In this document: positions 1 through 7,918 of the stretch, piece after piece
Layout of the letters: each line of letters begins with the position of its first letter
How positions within the stretch are numbered: position 1 is the stretch's first letter
DNA from: Ga0077530 sp035565975
Lineage (GTDB): Bacteria > Pseudomonadota > Alphaproteobacteria > Rhizobiales > Hyphomicrobiaceae
Assembly: GCA_035565975.1 (NCBI GenBank)
Contig: DATMRT010000009.1
Coordinates: 35,249 to 99,248 of the forward strand
DNA: 64,000 nucleotides
Direction: 5' to 3'
Notes under the pieces: generated by a model
Told to the model about the DNA's origin: nothing
The model's database searches: none
The model's input: only the letters and a program-made list of their open reading frames with translations
Translations under genes and position numbers: made by a program

Positions 1-440
1 CGGTCAGCGCCCGGCTCATCGGTATCGATGTCGGCACAAAGACGCTCGGGCTTGCGCTCTCGGACTTGTCGCGGACCATTGCGAGCGGTCTCGAGACGAT
101 CCGGCGCACGAAGTTCAAAGCCGATGCCGCGCGTCTTCTGGCGCTCGTGCGCGAGCACAAGGTGGCGGGTCTCGTTATCGGTCTGCCGATCGGCATGGAC
201 GGCTCGTCGGGCCCGCGCGCGCAGGCGTCGCGCTCTTTCGCGCGGCTCATCGGCCCGATGGCGGAGGTGCCCATCCTCATGTGGGACGAGCGCCTGACGA
301 CGGCGGAAGCCGAGCGCCTGCTGATCGAGGCCGATGCCTCGCGCAAGCGCCGCGCCGAAGTCATCGACAAGATGGCGGCCACGCTCATCCTGCAGGGTGC
401 GCTCGACCGGATGCGGGCGCTGCGAAAAGACGGATCGTAG
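1..440 (+). CDS. ruvX: RuvX/YqgF Holliday junction resolvase-like nuclease (5' truncated)
   Basis: The reading frame is open from base 3 and starts mid-protein with RLIGIDVGTKTLGLALSD, the N-terminal RNase H-like strand that carries the first catalytic Asp of the YqgF/RuvX family. Further on are LVIGLPIGMDGSSGPRA (family LP..GS..PR block), WDERLTTAEAERLL and the C-terminal DKMAATLILQGALD acidic motif. Members of this family take part in pre-16S rRNA 5'-end processing and have been proposed to act as Holliday junction resolvases; here the function is taken from the family. About 146 codons are present, so only a few N-terminal residues are missing beyond the window edge. Six bases separate it from miaA, which suggests co-transcription. 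Confidence 0.9.
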   Translation, partial: VSARLIGIDVGTKTLGLALSDLSRTIASGLETIRRTKFKADAARLLALVREHKVAGLVIGLPIGMDGSSGPRAQASRSFARLIGPMAEVPILMWDERLTTAEAERLLIEADASRKRRAEVIDKMAATLILQGALDRMRALRKDGS

Positions 441-446
441 CAGGCC

Positions 447-1316
447 ATGCCGGTGCCGATCCTGATTGCGGGACCGACGGCCTCGGGCAAGTCGGCTCTG
501 GCGCTCGAAATGGCCGAGCAGCACGGCGGCGCGGTCATCAATGCCGATTCCATGCAGGTCTATTGCGAGCTGCGCATCCTGACGGCGCGGCCGACGCCCG
601 AGGAAGAAGCGCGCGTGCCGCATCGTCTCTTCGGCCATGTGAGCGTGCGGGACGCCTATTCGGTCGGCCGCTGGCTCGACGATGTCGCGGATGCGCTCGC
701 ATGGTGCGCGGGCGCGGGCCGGCGGCCGGTCATTGTCGGAGGGACCGGGCTCTACTTCAAAGCCCTGCTCGAAGGGCTGGCGCCGATCCCGCCGGTCGCG
801 CCCGAGATCCGCGCGCACTGGCGCCGCGAGGCGGGCGTTCGTGCGGCGCCGGAACTCCACGGCGTGCTGGTGAAGCGCGATCCTGCAATGGCGGCAAGGC
901 TCGATCCGGGGGATACGCAACGCATCGTACGGGCGCTTGAGGTGATCGATAGCACCGGCGTGTCGCTAGCCGAATGGCAGCGCCGGCCGGGCACGCCGCT
1001 CGTCCAGGAGGCTGAGGCGGAGCGGTATGTCATTCGCAGGCCCCGCGAGGAGGTTCGACGCCGCGTCGACGCTCGGTTCGATGCGATGATGGCCGAGGGT
1101 GCCCTCGATGAAGCCCGCGCCCTTGCCGCGCTGGATCTCGACCCGGAGCTACCGGCGGCGCGTGCACATGGCCTGCGTCCGCTGATCGCCCATCTGCGGG
1201 GGGAGACGGATCTTCGGGCCGCCATCGAGGCTGGCAAGCTCGAGACCCGGCAATATGTTAAGCGGCAGGAAATCTGGCTACGACGTAATATGATTGCGTG
1301 GAAATCGATATCATAG
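447..1316 (+). CDS. miaA: tRNA dimethylallyltransferase (MiaA)
   Basis: 289 residues, the normal length for MiaA, which transfers a dimethylallyl group to N6 of A37 in tRNAs reading UNN codons. The Walker A loop GPTASGKS is at residues 9-16 and is followed by the substrate-binding INADSMQVY segment. ILTARPTPEEEARVPHRLFG and the GGTGLYFKALLEG block are family signatures, and DTQRIVRALEVID and ETRQYVKRQEIWLRR mark the C-terminal half. The ATG follows an AGG-containing weak ribosome site 6 bases after the ruvX stop. In alphaproteobacteria miaA commonly lies just upstream of the acetolactate synthase genes, as here. Confidence 0.96.
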   Translation: MPVPILIAGPTASGKSALALEMAEQHGGAVINADSMQVYCELRILTARPTPEEEARVPHRLFGHVSVRDAYSVGRWLDDVADALAWCAGAGRRPVIVGGTGLYFKALLEGLAPIPPVAPEIRAHWRREAGVRAAPELHGVLVKRDPAMAARLDPGDTQRIVRALEVIDSTGVSLAEWQRRPGTPLVQEAEAERYVIRRPREEVRRRVDARFDAMMAEGALDEARALAALDLDPELPAARAHGLRPLIAHLRGETDLRAAIEAGKLETRQYVKRQEIWLRRNMIAWKSIS

Positions 1317-1479
1317 CAATCTTACAACTATTTTGCCTTATTTAGAGTCACGGAACTCGAAAAGCGCTTGACCGCGCCGCCGCATGCGATCAAACACGCG
1401 GTCAAATCCGAAGCCTGTATTCGCGCGCGTGCCGCCCTCTTCGGCCGGCCAACGTCGTGCGGCACGAAAGGGATAGCCC
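1317..1479 (+). promoter_or_regulatory. ilvI upstream region
   Basis: 163 bases between miaA and ilvI. The first 35 bases are AT-rich, unusual for this genome. A TTGACC element at about 1367 has only a poor -10 (CAAACA) 17 bases downstream. No run of branched-chain amino-acid codons suggestive of a leader peptide was found, and no clear terminator/antiterminator pair was seen. A promoter is likely here because it precedes a major biosynthetic gene, but its exact position is not established. Confidence 0.3.
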
Positions 1480-3255
1480 ATGGCACGCACGATGACCGGC
1501 GCCGAAATGGTGATCAAAGTTCTCGCCGATCAGGGCGTGGATTTCCTGTTCGGCTATCCCGGCGGCGCGGTGCTGCCGATCTACGACGAGCTTTTCCAGC
1601 AGGAGAAGGTCAAGCACATCCTCGTCCGTCAGGAGGGAGGTGCGGTTCACGCTGCGGAAGGCTATGCGCGCTCGACCGGCAAGGTCGGCGTCGTCCTCGT
1701 CACGTCGGGACCGGGGGCCACCAATGCCGTCACAGGTCTCACCGACGCTCTCATGGACTCGATCCCGCTCGTTTGCCTCACGGGGCAGGTGCCGACGCAT
1801 CTCATCGGCAATGACGCCTTCCAGGAGTGCGATACGGTCGGCATCACGCGCCCCTGCACCAAGCACAACTGGCTGGTCAAGGACGTCAACGATCTCGCGC
1901 GCATCCTGCACGAGGCCTTCTACATCGCGAAGAGCGGCCGGCCGGGCCCCGTCGTCGTCGATATCCCGAAGGACGTCCAGTTCGCGACCGGCACGTACGT
2001 CTCGCCTTCGAACACGGCGATTGCGCACAAGAGCTACCGACCCAAGCTCAAGGGTGAGCAGCCAGCCATCCAGCACGCTGTCGAGCTGATGGCGAACGCC
2101 AAGCGTCCCGTGTTCTACACCGGCGGTGGCGTCATCAACGCCGGCCCAAAGGCGAGCCAGCTTCTCCGCGAGCTCGTTCGCCAGACCGGATTCCCGATCA
2201 CGTCAACGCTGATGGGGCTCGGCGCCTATCCCGCCTCCGACAAGCAGTGGCTCGGCATGCTCGGTATGCACGGCACGTACGAGGCCAACATGGCCATGCA
2301 CGATGCCGATCTGCTGATCAACATCGGTGCCCGCTTCGACGATCGCATCACCGGCCGCACGGACGCCTTCTCGCCGGGCAGCCGCAAGATCCACATCGAT
2401 ATCGATCCCTCCTCGATCAACAAGAACATCAAGGTCGACGTGCCGATCGTCGGCGATTGCGCCTATGTGCTCGAGGACATGATCCGCGCGTGGCGTGGGC
2501 TCGCCTCCGCGCCCGAGAAGAGCGCGCTCAAGGGCTGGTGGAAGCAGATCGAGCAGTGGCGCGCCGTCAACTGCCTCAAGTACAAGAAGCACGACGACGT
2601 GATCATGCCGCAGTACGCGCTCGAGCGGCTGCAGGCGGCGATCAAGGATCGCGATGTCTACATCTCGACCGAGGTCGGCCAGCACCAGATGTGGGCGGCG
2701 CAGTTCCTCAAGTTCGATGAGCCGAACCGCTGGCTGACGAGCGGCGGCCTTGGCACCATGGGCTACGGCCTGCCGGCCGCGATCGGCGCGCAGATCGCGC
2801 ATCCGAAGGCGCTCGTCGTCGATGTTGCCGGCGATGCCTCGATCCTCATGAACATCCAGGAGATGTCGACGGCGGTGCAGTATCGCCTGCCGGTCAAGAT
2901 CTTCATCCTCAACAACCAGTACATGGGCATGGTGCGTCAGTGGCAGCAGCTCCTGCACGGAAACCGCTACTCGGAGAGCTACACTGAGGCGCTCCCCGAT
3001 TTCGTGAAGCTGGCGGAGGCCTATGGCGGTGTCGGCATGCGGTGCGATCACCCTGCTGACCTCGACGATGCCATCAAGGCCATGATCGCGGTTAAGGACA
3101 AGCCGGTGATCTTCGACTGCCGCGTGGCCGCGCTCGCGAACTGTTTCCCGATGATCCCGTCCGGAAAGGCGCACAATCAGATGCTGCTTGGCGAGGACGT
3201 CTCGCCGGAGGAGATCGACAAGGCCATCGGCAAGGAAGGCAAGGTGCTGGTGTAG
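1480..3255 (+). CDS. ilvI: Acetolactate synthase, large (catalytic) subunit
   Basis: 591 residues, typical of the ThDP-dependent large subunit that condenses two pyruvates, or pyruvate and 2-ketobutyrate, in valine/leucine/isoleucine synthesis. The N-terminal FGYPGGAVLPIYDEL and VRQEGGAVHAAEGYAR carry the catalytic-glutamate region of the ThDP-binding fold. The central FAD-type domain contains GARFDDRITGRTDAF. The C-terminal ThDP motif is GDASILMNIQEMSTA followed by NNQYMGMVRQWQQ. An AAAGGGATAG ribosome site precedes the ATG. The regulatory subunit ilvH is not adjacent: two other genes intervene, all on the same strand with short gaps, so a four-gene transcript is plausible. Confidence 0.96.
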   Translation: MARTMTGAEMVIKVLADQGVDFLFGYPGGAVLPIYDELFQQEKVKHILVRQEGGAVHAAEGYARSTGKVGVVLVTSGPGATNAVTGLTDALMDSIPLVCLTGQVPTHLIGNDAFQECDTVGITRPCTKHNWLVKDVNDLARILHEAFYIAKSGRPGPVVVDIPKDVQFATGTYVSPSNTAIAHKSYRPKLKGEQPAIQHAVELMANAKRPVFYTGGGVINAGPKASQLLRELVRQTGFPITSTLMGLGAYPASDKQWLGMLGMHGTYEANMAMHDADLLINIGARFDDRITGRTDAFSPGSRKIHIDIDPSSINKNIKVDVPIVGDCAYVLEDMIRAWRGLASAPEKSALKGWWKQIEQWRAVNCLKYKKHDDVIMPQYALERLQAAIKDRDVYISTEVGQHQMWAAQFLKFDEPNRWLTSGGLGTMGYGLPAAIGAQIAHPKALVVDVAGDASILMNIQEMSTAVQYRLPVKIFILNNQYMGMVRQWQQLLHGNRYSESYTEALPDFVKLAEAYGGVGMRCDHPADLDDAIKAMIAVKDKPVIFDCRVAALANCFPMIPSGKAHNQMLLGEDVSPEEIDKAIGKEGKVLV

Positions 3256-3318
3256 GCCAGCGCCTGCGAAGTGCCCAGCCATGAAAACGATCATGCCTTG
3301 GCGGATACGGCGGTCATC

Positions 3319-4167
3319 ATGACGCCTTCGCATACCCTGCAGCACTATGCGCGGCACGATGCGCTGACGCATCCGGCCGGCCATGCTTCGCTTTTCGAAG
3401 CGTTGCCGGCGGGTATGTCGGCGCTGTGCGATGTGCTGTCGGGGCTGATCCTGCACACGTCCTGGGCGGACAAGTACGGCATCCCGTCCGGCACGCCGCT
3501 GTCGCGCGAGACGAAGCCCGTGGCGGAGCGGCTGGCTGAAATCCAACAGCGGTTCGTTGGACCACTCGCCGCCGCGCGTGAACCGCTTGCGCGCCCGTTC
3601 GGCACCTGCCGCGATTTCGCGCTGTTGACATGCGGCGCTTTGCGCCATCGTGGCATTCCGGCGCGCGTGCGGTGCGGGTTCGCGACCTACTTCGCAAGTG
3701 CGCGCTATGCCGACCACTGGATCTGCGAATACTGGAGGGCCGAGGAGGCGCGTTGGGCGATGGCGGATGCCCAGCTCGACCGGCTTCAGCGCGATCAGCT
3801 CGCAATCTCCTTCGATCCTGCGGATCTGCCGGCTGATGCCTACCTTACAGCCACCGATGCCTGGACGCTCGTCAGGTCGGGAGCTGCCGACGCCGCAGAC
3901 TTCGGCCATGGCGATGCGCGCGGCCTCTGGTTCCTCAGCGTCGATCTGCATCGCGATGTGCTGGCGCTTGCCAATCGCCACGTGTCGGCGTGGGATAGCT
4001 GGCGCAGCGCGGATGCAGAGAGCAAGCGCCTTTCGGAAGATGACGTCGCCGTTTGCGATCGACTGGCGGGTGCGGCCGCCGAAGCCGTGGCCTCAGGCAA
4101 TGTCGCCATCCTTGAGATGCTGGCCGCCAAGTGTGAGACGCCGCCGTGGCGGCGTTCAACCAACTGA
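3319..4167 (+). CDS. Transglutaminase-like domain protein
   Basis: 282 residues from the ATG at 3319. A GTG at 3271 would add 16 residues and cannot be excluded, since neither start has a strong ribosome site. The core GTCRDFALLTCGALRHRGIPAR resembles the catalytic-Cys helix of transglutaminase-like (bacterial cysteine protease/TGc) folds. DHWICEYW and WAMADAQLD then sit at the spacing expected for the His and Asp of the triad. No signal peptide is seen, so it is probably cytoplasmic. It lies between the two acetolactate synthase subunit genes and 9 bases upstream of a GST gene. Substrate and role are unknown. Confidence 0.75.
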   Translation: MTPSHTLQHYARHDALTHPAGHASLFEALPAGMSALCDVLSGLILHTSWADKYGIPSGTPLSRETKPVAERLAEIQQRFVGPLAAAREPLARPFGTCRDFALLTCGALRHRGIPARVRCGFATYFASARYADHWICEYWRAEEARWAMADAQLDRLQRDQLAISFDPADLPADAYLTATDAWTLVRSGAADAADFGHGDARGLWFLSVDLHRDVLALANRHVSAWDSWRSADAESKRLSEDDVAVCDRLAGAAAEAVASGNVAILEMLAAKCETPPWRRSTN

Positions 4168-4176
4168 GATGTAGTC

Positions 4177-4941
4177 ATGCACCTCTACGTCGCCAACAAG
4201 CTCTATTCGTCGTGGTCGCTCAGGCCATGGATACTCATGACCGCCCTCGACATTCCCTTCGAGGAAACGGTCATCCCGATGTACTTCCCCGATTCCAAGG
4301 CACGGATGCTCGATATCTCGCCGACGGGCAAGATGCCGGCTTTGGTCGTGCCGCCCGCAGAAATGCCGTCGGGGGGAAGTACCGTCTCCGGCACCTGCGG
4401 CGGCTCTTATCAGGCGATCTGGGAAAGCCTTGCGATCATGGAGTTCCTCCACGAGCGATTTCCGGACAAGGACGTCTGGCCGCGCGTGCCGGCCGCGCGC
4501 GCCCATGCGCGCGCCATCGCGAGCGAAATGCACGCCGGCTTCCAGGCCCTTCGCCAGATGTGCCCTATGAACCTCACGAAGCGGTTCGCGCCGCGCGAGC
4601 TTTCCTCGGATGTGGCCGACAACGTGCGTCGTCTCGAAGGTTTGTGGGCGGATGCACGGCGGCGCTTCGGCGGCGGCGGGCAATTCCTCTACGGCGCGTT
4701 CGGCGCGGCGGACGCCATGTACGCGCCCGTCGTCACGCGGCTCGACACCTATCAGGTTCCGGTCTCTTCCGAGACGCGGCGCTACATGGATGCCGTCCTC
4801 GCGCACCCCGCTTTCGTGAAGTGGCGATCAGACGCGCTCAAGGAGCCCTGGACGATCGACCACTACGAGGAAGGCTGGACGCCCGTCGAGACTTTCCACA
4901 CGGGTGCCGAGCGCACCGACCATCCCCGCCACAAAGCCTGA
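4177..4941 (+). CDS. Glutathione S-transferase family protein
   Basis: 254 residues. The N-terminal thioredoxin-like part LYVANKLYSSWSLRPWILM, then MLDISPTGKMPALVV (cis-Pro loop) and IWESLAIMEFLHERFPD (the glutathione-contacting ES pair), identify a cytosolic GST. An all-alpha C-terminal domain follows, containing GAFGAADAMYAPVVTRL, the conserved N-capping/hydrophobic staple region. A loop of about 20 residues rich in Gly/Ser, after KMPALVV, is longer than in most GSTs. The gene follows the transglutaminase-like gene by 9 bases and ends 20 bases before ilvH, so it is probably part of the ilv transcript. The substrate is unknown. Confidence 0.85.
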   Translation: MHLYVANKLYSSWSLRPWILMTALDIPFEETVIPMYFPDSKARMLDISPTGKMPALVVPPAEMPSGGSTVSGTCGGSYQAIWESLAIMEFLHERFPDKDVWPRVPAARAHARAIASEMHAGFQALRQMCPMNLTKRFAPRELSSDVADNVRRLEGLWADARRRFGGGGQFLYGAFGAADAMYAPVVTRLDTYQVPVSSETRRYMDAVLAHPAFVKWRSDALKEPWTIDHYEEGWTPVETFHTGAERTDHPRHKA

Positions 4942-4961
4942 GGGCACTGAGGACATACGCC

Positions 4962-5513
4962 ATGTCAGAAAAAGGCACCGGCTCCGCCTACTTCCTGGAA
5001 GAGCGCAAGGACGCCACCGAGCGGCATACGTTCTCCATCCTCGTCGACAACGAGCCAGGCGTGCTCGCGCGCATTTCGTCGCTGTTCTCCGGCCGGGGTT
5101 ACAACATCGAGAGCTTGACCGTCTCCGAGACGGACGAGGCGCGGCGCCTGTCGCGCTTCACCGTGGTGACGACAGGCACGCCGATGGTTCTCCAGCAGAT
5201 CCGCAATCAACTGGACCGGCTCGTGCCCGTCCACAGCGTCACCGACCTCACCACGAGCGGACAGCCGATCGAGCGTGAGCTGGCGCTCGTCAAGGTGGCG
5301 GGTAAGGGCGAGAAGCGCATCGAAGCCCTGCGGCTTGCAGAAATCTTCAGGGCGAGCGTGGTCGACACGTCCACCGAGCACTTCGTGTTCGAGATCACCG
5401 GCAAGTCGACCAAGATCGAGCAGTTCATTGCCATCATGCGCGAGCTCGGTCTGGTGGAGGTCTCGCGAACGGGCATCGCGGCCATGGCGCGCGGCGCGCA
5501 GGGTCTGGCATAG
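4962..5513 (+). CDS. ilvH: Acetolactate synthase, small (regulatory) subunit
   Basis: 183 residues. The start is the ATG after GAGGACATACGCC. The N-terminal ACT domain TFSILVDNEPGVLARISSLF and RGYNIESLTV binds valine and mediates feedback inhibition of the large subunit. The C-terminal half with ELALVKVAGKGEKR and EIFRASVVDTSTEHFVFEITG matches the ALS_ss_C domain. Longer upstream readings of this frame are discarded because they overlap the GST gene and lack family similarity. It is normally next to ilvI, but here 1.7 kb separates them. Confidence 0.95.
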   Translation: MSEKGTGSAYFLEERKDATERHTFSILVDNEPGVLARISSLFSGRGYNIESLTVSETDEARRLSRFTVVTTGTPMVLQQIRNQLDRLVPVHSVTDLTTSGQPIERELALVKVAGKGEKRIEALRLAEIFRASVVDTSTEHFVFEITGKSTKIEQFIAIMRELGLVEVSRTGIAAMARGAQGLA

Positions 5514-5535
5514 GCGGCGTTTTGCCGAATGAAGA

Positions 5536-5552
5536 GCTCCGTCGAGCGGAGC
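5536..5552. terminator. Hairpin between convergent ilvH and FFxEL-repeat gene
   Basis: GCTCCG-TCGAG-CGGAGC forms a 6-bp stem 23 bases after the ilvH stop and 47 bases beyond the stop of the opposing gene. No T-tract follows on either strand, so a terminator role is inferred from position only. Confidence 0.3.
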
Positions 5553-5598
5553 CCGTCACAGGCGAAGCACGTTAATTGTAACGCCAGCGCGTCGGCTG

Positions 5599-5937
5599 CT
5601 ATTGCTTCTTTGGGTCGACCATGTCAGGGGCGCTCGCGCCTGTTGCAGCCAACTCGTCGAAGAAGCGCCGCGCATCGAAGTTGGCCGGCATGGACGCGCC
5701 GCGGATCTGAAGCTCCTTGAAGAAGGTTTCAGGGTCCAGGCGGTTCTGGGCGCTGGCACCGGTCGCGCGCAACTCCTCGAAGAATCTCTCCGGATCGAGC
5801 GTGCCGGTGCTGACCCCGCGGCTCGAAAGCTCGTTGAAGAATTTCTTGCCGTCGAATCCTTGGGCGAGAGCAGCCTGACCGAGAACAGCCAAGCTCACGG
5901 CACCTATTGCACATATTCGCACGAGTTTCGTGGACAT
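5599..5937 (-). CDS. Small secreted protein with four FFxEL repeats
   Basis: 112 residues from the ATG at 5937, which has GGAG 7 bases upstream. The ORF extends further upstream, but that part looks non-coding. The N-terminus STKLVRICAIGAVSLAVLGQAALAQ is a clear Sec signal peptide with an AxA-type cleavage site. The mature part is almost entirely four imperfect repeats of about 20 residues, each with an acidic start, a core FF-x-EL and a G-[AV]-S end: KKFFNELSSRG, ERFFEELRATG, ETFFKELQIRG, RRFFDELAATG. I do not recognise the family. The repeats look like short amphipathic helices, suggesting a periplasmic binding or structural peptide. Confidence 0.7.
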   Translation of the reverse strand: MSTKLVRICAIGAVSLAVLGQAALAQGFDGKKFFNELSSRGVSTGTLDPERFFEELRATGASAQNRLDPETFFKELQIRGASMPANFDARRFFDELAATGASAPDMVDPKKQ

Positions 5938-6736
5938 GTCGGACTCCATCCTGACTGGATCGACGCCGATCCTGGTCCGGTGACTGTGTGGGGCAAGGGG
6001 TGGAAATCCCATCGGGCGTAACCCGCAATCGCACGCGTGTATTTCCATGAGACCGGAAGCACGAGGAGCCGACACGCGCGCTCCGAGCACGGCATGCTCT
6101 CTGCGGCCTCTCTGCGGGCGCGGGCGGCTTTACGGGGCGGCGTGCCATATCCGTGCGGTCGCACGCCTCTTTTGGGGGCTTCTACTGATGGACCCGCCGT
6201 CTCAACTGGCGACCATGGGCATCAGAAGAATGTTGTCTCGGAACATGCCGCAGCCGCTCAGCTCCGGCATATTGGGGGAGCGTTATGCGTCCACTCAAAA
6301 ATGACCTTGACCGCTACAACTACGAACGCGTCCAGCTCGGTGAGTTTCATCCGGGTTCGAGCCTCCGCCCGACGCTGCTCGCGTTGTTGGACAGAACGAA
6401 CACCATTGTTGCCATGCGGAAGCCGCAGCCGAGCGACCTGGTCCTGAAATGTCTCCACCGCGACGATCCTCTGCGGCACACGTATCTACGGCGGCGTTGG
6501 CGCGCGACGTAGAGGTCCAGGAAGGCGAGCTGGCGCGCGCCTCATATTCGCGGGCACCGCCGCGCCGTCAACTTTGAGGCACGCTCAGCGAAGCGCTGGC
6601 GGACTGGCGCGCCGAAATCCCTGGCATTCGCCGACATGCGTGTCTTCGTGGCATCTCAGCGGAGAGTGACGCAGAACGGCACGCGTCGCCATCGCGCCGC
6701 GCGCAGTTCTGCCGAATGTCGCTGCCGGTGCCGGGC
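5938..6736. other. Sparse 0.8-kb stretch without a convincing gene
   Basis: Both strands have short overlapping ORFs with no recognisable domains. Upstream of the FFxEL-repeat gene a promoter on the minus strand is expected, but no convincing -35/-10 was seen. One short plus-strand ORF at 6285 has a good ribosome site and is listed separately at low confidence. The rest (6513-6736) contains no feature I can support. Confidence 0.4.
6285..6512 (+). CDS. Possible small protein, unknown
   Basis: 75 codons starting MRPLKNDLDRYNYERVQLG, with GGGGGAG four bases upstream of the ATG. The first half has a balanced, protein-like composition (RYNYERVQLGEFHPG, LRPTLLALLDR), but the end is very Arg-rich, as out-of-frame GC-rich DNA often is. 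An ORF on the other strand overlaps it completely. No family is recognised. Conservation in relatives would decide whether this is a gene. Confidence 0.25.
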   Translation: MRPLKNDLDRYNYERVQLGEFHPGSSLRPTLLALLDRTNTIVAMRKPQPSDLVLKCLHRDDPLRHTYLRRRWRAT

Positions 6737-7258
6737 TCAGGCCGCCGCCGGCTTATGCTCGAGCGCCGCGCGCAGGCTGTCCTCCTGCTTCGTGGAAAGC
6801 GATGTCTTCAGGATGCGAGGATTGAAGGGCTGGATCTCGGGCAGAACCTTGTCAGGCGTCGAGCTCTTGATCAGCACGAACAGAGCCGATGAGCCGTTCG
6901 GAATGTGCTTGCCGATATCCTTGATGAACTCGTCGTTGATGCCGTAGTCGGCGAGCGAGCCCGACAGGGCACCGAAGCCAGCGCCAGCCAGTCCGCCGAC
7001 GGCCAAGCCGGCAAGAGGATTGAGCACGAGCAGGCCGGCCAGCGCACCGATCAGCATTCCCGTGCTGGCGCCGCTTGCCGCGCCGATCGAGACGAGATGC
7101 ACCGCCTGCTTGATCTGAACCGCGCCCGAAGCATCGCGCACCACGACACACGCGTCCTCGAGGTCGATGAGGTTCTCTTTCTTGAGGCTGCGAAGCTTCG
7201 TCAGGACTTCATCAGCGGTGCCGGTGCCGTCGAAGCCAAGGACTACGAGATCAGACAT
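6737..7258 (-). CDS. DUF1269-family membrane-associated protein
   Basis: 173 residues from the ATG at 7258, preceded by GGGAGAGG. The start MSDLVVLGFDGTGTADEVL followed by LIDLEDACVVVRD matches DUF1269 proteins. A central Gly/Ala-rich segment (GASTGMLIGALAGLL, then AVGGLAGAGFGALSG) forms a glycine-zipper-like membrane hairpin. The C-terminal GSSALFVLIKSSTPDKVLPEI is the conserved closing strand. Proteins of this type are often stress-induced. The function is unknown. A longer upstream reading of the ORF to 7750 is not credible because it is Arg/His-rich and lacks a ribosome site. Confidence 0.8.
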   Translation of the reverse strand: MSDLVVLGFDGTGTADEVLTKLRSLKKENLIDLEDACVVVRDASGAVQIKQAVHLVSIGAASGASTGMLIGALAGLLVLNPLAGLAVGGLAGAGFGALSGSLADYGINDEFIKDIGKHIPNGSSALFVLIKSSTPDKVLPEIQPFNPRILKTSLSTKQEDSLRAALEHKPAAA

Positions 7259-7523
7259 GTAACCTCTCCCACCATGAAACGCTCGAGCGAGCTCAATGGA
7301 CCTTTCCGCGCCCAAGCCTGGTGTTGGATGGGCGTTGACGATTCTCGGAATGCCAGTGGCAAGGACTATCGCAGGCGCGCCCGCACGAGCCATACGGGAA
7401 AACCCGTAAATGCTGCGGGAGAGCACCGAAGCGGTAAAGCGGACCGATAGCGACCAGCACGTGCGGAAATGGAGATGACGGCATTCTTCGTGGCCATTCC
7501 GATGAGCGCGAGAATTCCGATCT

Positions 7524-7784
7524 CTAGATCCAGCGCCAGCCGCATACCCGACGCCTGCGATGCCACCAGCACACCCACCGGCGGCGCCGTCGTCTGCGCC
7601 GACGCGGTCCCACCACGACAACCTGGGCCTTTTCGGCGAGCGGCTCGGGCTCTCCTGCTGGATTGGGAGGCAGGGACAACGGTGCGGCGTGCGCATCGGG
7701 TGTCCATGACCTGGAGAGCAAAGTTGATGCGGCTGCTGCGCCCAGACCAAGGGCTAACATCCGGCGGCGATCGATGTGGTTCAC
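7524..7784 (-). CDS. Arg/Trp-rich small protein with twin-arginine-type signal (GTG start)
   Basis: 86 residues from a GTG at 7784 with GGGAG 7 bases upstream. The N-terminus NHIDRRRMLALGLGAAAASTLL followed by DAHA is a twin-Arg-like leader with a hydrophobic core and an AxA-like cleavage site. After a Pro-rich linker come VVVVGP, nine consecutive Arg encoded by six different Arg codons, then WVCWWHRRRRVCGWRWI at the end. The mixed codons argue that the Arg run is selected and is not a DNA simple repeat. Similar short Tat-signal proteins with basic/aromatic/Cys tails occur in Rhizobiales, from memory. Function is unknown; binding of nucleic acid, lipid or polyanions is possible. Confidence 0.6.
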   Translation of the reverse strand: MNHIDRRRMLALGLGAAAASTLLSRSWTPDAHAAPLSLPPNPAGEPEPLAEKAQVVVVGPRRRRRRRRRWVCWWHRRRRVCGWRWI

Positions 7785-7918
7785 GTGCCGTCTCCCGAAC
7801 GTAGGCATCCACCCCATGTGTTGATGCTAGTGAATTCGGAAAGGCGGCGTACATCCGAGGAAACCCGGAAATCGCCCGTGTGGCTTAGCATGAATTAACG
7901 CAGGCTTGGGCAGCACCG

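Noticed and set aside
1351..1380. GGAAC upstream of ilvI as an EcfG promoter
   Set aside because: No GTT follows at 16-17 bases (GCG instead), so it does not match the consensus.
2203..3981. Minus-strand 592-codon ORF over ilvI
   Set aside because: Runs opposite the ThDP enzyme gene and has shadow composition (Arg, His, Val rich).
4146..5513. 455-residue ilvH with long N-terminal extension
   Set aside because: The extension is in the wrong frame of the GST gene; the ACT-domain start is at 4962.
7394..7409. TACGGG-AAAA-CCCGTA inverted repeat
   Set aside because: It is a small stem in an intergenic area with no clear regulator or position relative to a promoter; too weak to call.
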